A stretch of DNA of 8,193 nucleotides from Deferribacteres bacterium. Lineage in GTDB: Bacteria; Nitrospirota; Thermodesulfovibrionia; UBA6902. The DNA is taken from positions 1 to 8,193 of the forward strand of contig JAUVPO010000077.1 of assembly GCA_030598625.1 (NCBI GenBank). Reading direction: 5' to 3'. The notes below the pieces were generated by a model. It saw only the letters and a list, made by a program, of their open reading frames with translations, was not told the origin of the DNA and ran no database searches. Of this stretch, positions 4,860-8,193 are shown one piece after another. Each line of letters starts with the position of its first letter. The first letter of the stretch is position 1. Made by a program: the position numbers and the translations under genes.

Positions 4860-6035
4860 TCAATGCGCAACTTTTTTCAGATAAACCGGATAATCAAAAT
4901 CCGGGCTGTTTTCCTTTGTATGACATTTCAGGCAAACGTTCTTTATCACAGGCTTCATGGGCCTGGAAACATCTTCAATATGCTCCCTGTCCAGTCCATG
5001 GCATTCTTCACACTGAACATTTGCCAATTCCGGTGTTGTATTAATAGAGTAAAATCCGCCGTCTTCACCGAATCCCACAACATGACATATTATACATTCG
5101 GGATCGTTTGATTTACCAGCATGTTCGAGGCTTGAAAAGGCGTCTGCATGGCGCGTTTTTTCCCAGCTCTCCTCAAATAGCTGATGACATTCCGCACATT
5201 TGGCAACGCCGAGATAAGTTGTTCCTGCCGGCGGCTTTTCAGCTTCTTTTAAAAGTCCGGCGACCTTTGAGTCATAATCATTTAAAATATTACGGACTTC
5301 TGCATCTTCTTTTATGGTATTGACGAGCGGCTGCCATCTATGTTTAAAATCAGATATCTTCCCTTTCCCGTCAATTTGCAGGACCAGTATGCCCAGATTT
5401 TCCGCTTTCGGATAACCGGCAACAATAACTGTCCCATTTGCCCTCAGAGGTTCATTAAGTATTTCCCCGGAGGAAGTGATTATAATATCCCATCCCTCTA
5501 TGAGTTTGCTCTCGGAAACAGGAAGGTCTGTAAGAAGTATATTTAATTCGCTCTTTTGGTGCCCCTCGGGACCAATGCTTATATTGACATAAACATTATT
5601 TCTTTTCACTGAAAAGGATTTAATATATTGAGGCGCATCAGAGATCACGGGGACATTAAGTTCTTCAAGAAGGGGAGAAAAAAAATCGTTCTGGAATGTC
5701 TTTTCATTTTTTAAAAATGAAACTGCATCATATTTCATGATTTTATAGGCCGTTAACATTGCTTCTCCCTTCAGCCTTCCCTGGGGGGTATCTTTATCGG
5801 AAAAATTACCTGCATCTATAAGGAGATATGGAGAGATGTCCTTTTGGTGTTCGATAAGATAACCCGAGAGTCTTGCTATTCCCCCGAAATCCGTCTTTGA
5901 CGAACAACCACAAGGTTCAAGTTTTCCATTAATTCCGCCTGTATAGATGATATTAAGTGTCCTCCCTTCTCCGTGGATAACGGGTGCAAGCGATACTATC
6001 AATAATATCACACTAACAAAAACGCAGGGTTTCAT
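4860..6035 (-). CDS. Tetraheme cytochrome c with degenerate 5'-nucleotidase-like domain
   Basis: A 391-residue exported protein. Residues 1-22 form a signal peptide (hydrophobic core 5-20). Residues 27 to about 230 follow the block order of the 5'-nucleotidase/UshA metallophosphatases: TGGINGKLEPCGC, FGGIARL, LLIDAGNFS, MKYDAVSFLKNE, and late TVIVAGYPKAENLGILVL. Metal ligands are missing, however: TNDxHG reads TGGING, DxGD reads DAGN, and GNHE reads LKNE. The domain is thus probably not a phosphatase. A CGC motif (42-44) follows block 1. The C-terminus is a cytochrome c554-like domain with four CXXCH haem sites at 280-284, 314-318, 342-346 and 368-372, and extra His residues (H296, H352) suited as distal ligands. 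It should act in periplasmic electron transfer; donor and acceptor are unknown. A weak GAGAG ribosome binding site is at 6042-6046. It heads the unit leading into dsbA, tsaB and rimI, and is divergent from the metal ATPase. Confidence 0.85.
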   Translation of the reverse strand: MKPCVFVSVILLIVSLAPVIHGEGRTLNIIYTGGINGKLEPCGCSSKTDFGGIARLSGYLIEHQKDISPYLLIDAGNFSDKDTPQGRLKGEAMLTAYKIMKYDAVSFLKNEKTFQNDFFSPLLEELNVPVISDAPQYIKSFSVKRNNVYVNISIGPEGHQKSELNILLTDLPVSESKLIEGWDIIITSSGEILNEPLRANGTVIVAGYPKAENLGILVLQIDGKGKISDFKHRWQPLVNTIKEDAEVRNILNDYDSKVAGLLKEAEKPPAGTTYLGVAKCAECHQLFEESWEKTRHADAFSSLEHAGKSNDPECIICHVVGFGEDGGFYSINTTPELANVQCEECHGLDREHIEDVSRPMKPVIKNVCLKCHTKENSPDFDYPVYLKKVAH

Positions 6036-6128
6036 AAATTGCTCTCAAACATATTTTAACAATAAATCCCCGATATTTTAATACAGACAGGCAGACACCG
6101 GCTTTACCGCCCTTTAATTTTCAATTCC

Positions 6129-6157
6129 TTGACAACAAATCTTTTGTAACGCATATT
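6129..6157 (+). promoter_or_regulatory. Candidate promoter of the metal ATPase gene
   Basis: TTGACA (6129-6134), a perfect -35, is followed after 17 bp by CATATT (6152-6157), four of six matches to TATAAT. The spacer holds a small inverted repeat, ACAAA-TCT-TTTGT (6135-6147), in a place where a metal-responsive repressor could bind. The arms are only 5 bp, so an operator is speculative. A ribosome binding site AAGAGGA at 6168-6174 lies 6 nt before the ATG at 6181. Confidence 0.5.
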
Positions 6158-6180
6158 AAAAACATATAAGAGGACAAATT

Positions 6181-8136
6181 ATGCGAAACATAAAAAAAGA
6201 GGGGCCGGCGGATGCCTGCAATGATGAAAAAACCTGCTCTTGCTGTGCCGTAGATTTTTTTGAAGAAAGACCGCCTTTCTGGAAACGCAGGAAATTAATT
6301 GCCGGAAGCGTTGCCGGCATATTTCTGGTTTCAGGGCTTATGATTAATTTCCTGACCCCTCTGAATATTGTCGCTCAAATTTTGTATATCATGGTAATAG
6401 CCGTTGCCGGTAAGGACATTTTACTGAAGGCCGGACGATCTCTACTTAAGCGGCGTCTGGACATGAACTGCCTGATGGGTCTTGCGGCTTTCGGGGCATT
6501 TTTCATCGGACACGGCGAAGAAGGCGCCGCGGTTATTTTCCTTTTTTTTGTTGCAGAGGGACTGGAAGAATATGCTGCCGATAATGCAAAGAAATCGATG
6601 AGTCAACTTTTGAGTCTGGCGCCGGAGACAGTGAAGGTGAAGAAAAATGGCGGGGAAATGGAGATGCACACTCATGATGTTGAAGTCAGTGAAATCTTTG
6701 TAGTCAGACCCGGCGAGAAGGTCGCGTTGGACGGACGGGTTGTTACCGGCCATTCATCCATTAACGAATCACCTATTACTGGGGAATCAATTCCCGTGGA
6801 AAAATCAGAGGGCGAGAGGGTTTATGCAGGGACACTAAACGAAGAAGGGTATCTTGAAGTGGAAGTCACGAGAAAATCGGAGGATACCGTACTTTCCAGG
6901 ATCGTTAAACTCGTGGAAGAAGCCGAGGGCAAAAAATCAAAAACCGAAAAATTTATCGATAAATTTGCCCGCGTCTATACCCCGTCGGTCATCGGTTTGT
7001 CCTTTGCCACATTTATAGTCCCCACATTTCTCTTAGGCGGCGCATGGGATACATGGTTTTACCGAGCATTAGTGCTGCTGGTAGTTTCCTGTCCGTGCGC
7101 CTTGGCAATATCAACACCGGTTGCAATGGTCTCTGCTATAACCGCCGCCGCCGGTCACGGTGTATTAATTAAGGGCGCCGCCTTTATAGAAGAGTTAAAC
7201 AAGACACATGTCTTTGCATTTGATAAGACGGGCACTTTGACAAGGGGGAAGTTGGAAGTGACGGATATCGTCGGATTTAACAACCATTCTAAAGAGGGAG
7301 TGCTTTCTATTGCCGCGTCTTTGGAATCGCGTTCGGAACATCCTCTTGCAAAGGCAATCACAGAACATGCTGTAGTAAACGGTGTGCAGTTAAAAGAAAT
7401 TGTTGATTTCAGGTCAATAAAGGGAAAGGGACTGCGTGGGGGGATTGATGGAAAAATATATTATGCGGGCGCAAGGAAGCTTTTTGATGAGCTATCCATA
7501 AAAGCACCGGATGAATTATTCCGTTTTGAAGCGGAAGGGAAAACATCCATATTCATTGCAAATGAAGATACTGCAATAGGAGTTATTGCTTTAGGTGACA
7601 TGGTCAGGGAAAAATCTTCACAAATAATATCAGATCTCAAGAAACTGAATATCAGAACATTGATGCTTACCGGGGACAATAAAAAGGTTGCCGGCTCGTT
7701 AGCGGAAAAAATCGGCATTGATGAATATTATGCGGAACTTCTGCCGGAAGACAAGGTAGAGGTCATTGACAGGCTTGCGGACAAGTTCGGCCGTGTGGCC
7801 ATGGTCGGCGAAGGGGTAAATGACGCCCCGGCGCTTGCAGCAGCCGGCGTGGGAATAGCAATGGGCACTGTCGGTTCTGATATAGCAATAGAAACAGCAG
7901 ACATTGCCTTAATGCACGACGACCTGTCCAGAATTGAATACCTTATGCTTCTATGCAGGAAGACAATGGAGGTCGTAAAACAAAATGTTACAGCCGCGGT
8001 CCTTGTCAAGGGGAGTTTCACTTTCCTGGCTTTGACAGGTCTGATCAACCTCTGGATCGCTGTCGGTATAGGAGATATGGGATTAAGCCTTGTTGTTATT
8101 TTAAACGCCCTCAGGTTAACAAGGGTGAAGGCATAA
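6181..8136 (+). CDS. P1B-type heavy-metal-translocating ATPase (Zn/Cd/Pb-type)
   Basis: An inner-membrane pump that uses ATP to export soft divalent metals. All core motifs are present in 651 residues: TGES (200-203, actuator), CPC (304-306, transport site in TM6), DKTGT (348-352, phosphorylated D348), SEHP (386-388 with preceding S385), TGDN (497-500) and the hinge GEGVNDAP (543-550). Eight membrane segments are expected, starting near residue 39. In the last two, K610 (LVKGSF) and D632 (GIGDMG) match the Lys and Asp that mark Zn2+/Cd2+/Pb2+ pumps such as ZntA, so P1B-2 is preferred over copper pumps. Two oddities stand out. There is no N-terminal HMA domain, only a short cytoplasmic tail with C13 and CSCC (19-22). 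The hinge has E544 where Asp is usual. Start and expression are supported by AAGAGGA and an upstream promoter. No ArsR- or MerR-type regulator lies in the window. Confidence 0.93.
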   Translation: MRNIKKEGPADACNDEKTCSCCAVDFFEERPPFWKRRKLIAGSVAGIFLVSGLMINFLTPLNIVAQILYIMVIAVAGKDILLKAGRSLLKRRLDMNCLMGLAAFGAFFIGHGEEGAAVIFLFFVAEGLEEYAADNAKKSMSQLLSLAPETVKVKKNGGEMEMHTHDVEVSEIFVVRPGEKVALDGRVVTGHSSINESPITGESIPVEKSEGERVYAGTLNEEGYLEVEVTRKSEDTVLSRIVKLVEEAEGKKSKTEKFIDKFARVYTPSVIGLSFATFIVPTFLLGGAWDTWFYRALVLLVVSCPCALAISTPVAMVSAITAAAGHGVLIKGAAFIEELNKTHVFAFDKTGTLTRGKLEVTDIVGFNNHSKEGVLSIAASLESRSEHPLAKAITEHAVVNGVQLKEIVDFRSIKGKGLRGGIDGKIYYAGARKLFDELSIKAPDELFRFEAEGKTSIFIANEDTAIGVIALGDMVREKSSQIISDLKKLNIRTLMLTGDNKKVAGSLAEKIGIDEYYAELLPEDKVEVIDRLADKFGRVAMVGEGVNDAPALAAAGVGIAMGTVGSDIAIETADIALMHDDLSRIEYLMLLCRKTMEVVKQNVTAAVLVKGSFTFLALTGLINLWIAVGIGDMGLSLVVILNALRLTRVKA

Positions 8137-8193
8137 ATCCATTATCCGGTCTTTCGGTTTGTGATTGTTTTGCGCAGCGTTTCGTGTTCATAA

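Noticed and set aside
4670..5111. Plus-strand open frames over the dsbA start and cytochrome end
   Set aside because: They overlap the signal peptide of dsbA and the haem-binding domain on the other strand, both strongly supported; the translations look random.
6442..8048. Several minus-strand open frames inside the metal ATPase gene
   Set aside because: They are antisense shadows of a complete P-type ATPase, with no domain signatures or ribosome binding context.
8142..8192. Minus-strand open frame at the right edge ending in TAA at 8142-8144, possibly the 3' end of a convergent gene
   Set aside because: Only 16 codons are visible and they match no family I recognise. Convergent packing like the other gene ends here is suggestive but not enough for a call.

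Overview
The window looks like ordinary chromosome from a Gram-negative, probably anaerobic or respiratory bacterium. Periplasmic proteins (DsbA, a signal-peptide-bearing multiheme cytochrome c), a LapA-type membrane protein and a 4Fe-4S RNA methyltransferase point that way. The mix resembles Nitrospirota (Thermodesulfovibrionia-like) or the former Deltaproteobacteria. That placement comes from gene content and general familiarity only, not from a phylogenetic marker. There are no rRNA or tRNA genes, no CRISPR array and no complete mobile element.

Left edge (1-302): an intergenic stretch with a small palindrome, then a 51-codon open frame (142-297) that reads like the N-terminus of an integron-type tyrosine recombinase. 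It stops after about one sixth of the normal length, right against the 3' end of the next gene, so it is probably the remnant of a truncated integrase.

Region 303-2360: an RlmD/TrmA-family 23S rRNA uracil-5-methyltransferase (minus strand) is divergent from a JAMM/M67 metalloprotease (plus strand). The M67 gene meets a LapA-domain membrane protein tail to tail with no intervening base.

Region 2361-2997: a cold-shock protein gene on the minus strand with a candidate promoter and a leader of roughly 150 nt that can form small hairpins, one over its ribosome binding site.

Region 2998-6035: four minus-strand genes, probably one transcription unit in the order tetraheme cytochrome c with an N-terminal 5'-nucleotidase-like domain, dsbA, tsaB, rimI. 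TsaB belongs to the tRNA t6A machinery and RimI acetylates ribosomal protein S18. This pair is a classic neighbourhood, and here the two genes overlap. The upstream pair is periplasmic: a thiol oxidase next to a cysteine-rich haem protein. The cytochrome's phosphatase-like domain appears to have lost its metal ligands, which is the most interesting protein-level feature of the window.

Region 6036-8193: divergent from the cytochrome is a P1B-type heavy-metal ATPase with Zn/Cd/Pb-type signatures. It has its own promoter and a good ribosome binding site. It lacks an HMA domain, carries a short Cys cluster instead, and has Glu in place of the first Asp of the GDGxND hinge motif. No complete unknown multi-gene system was identified; the unusual points are at the level of single genes.
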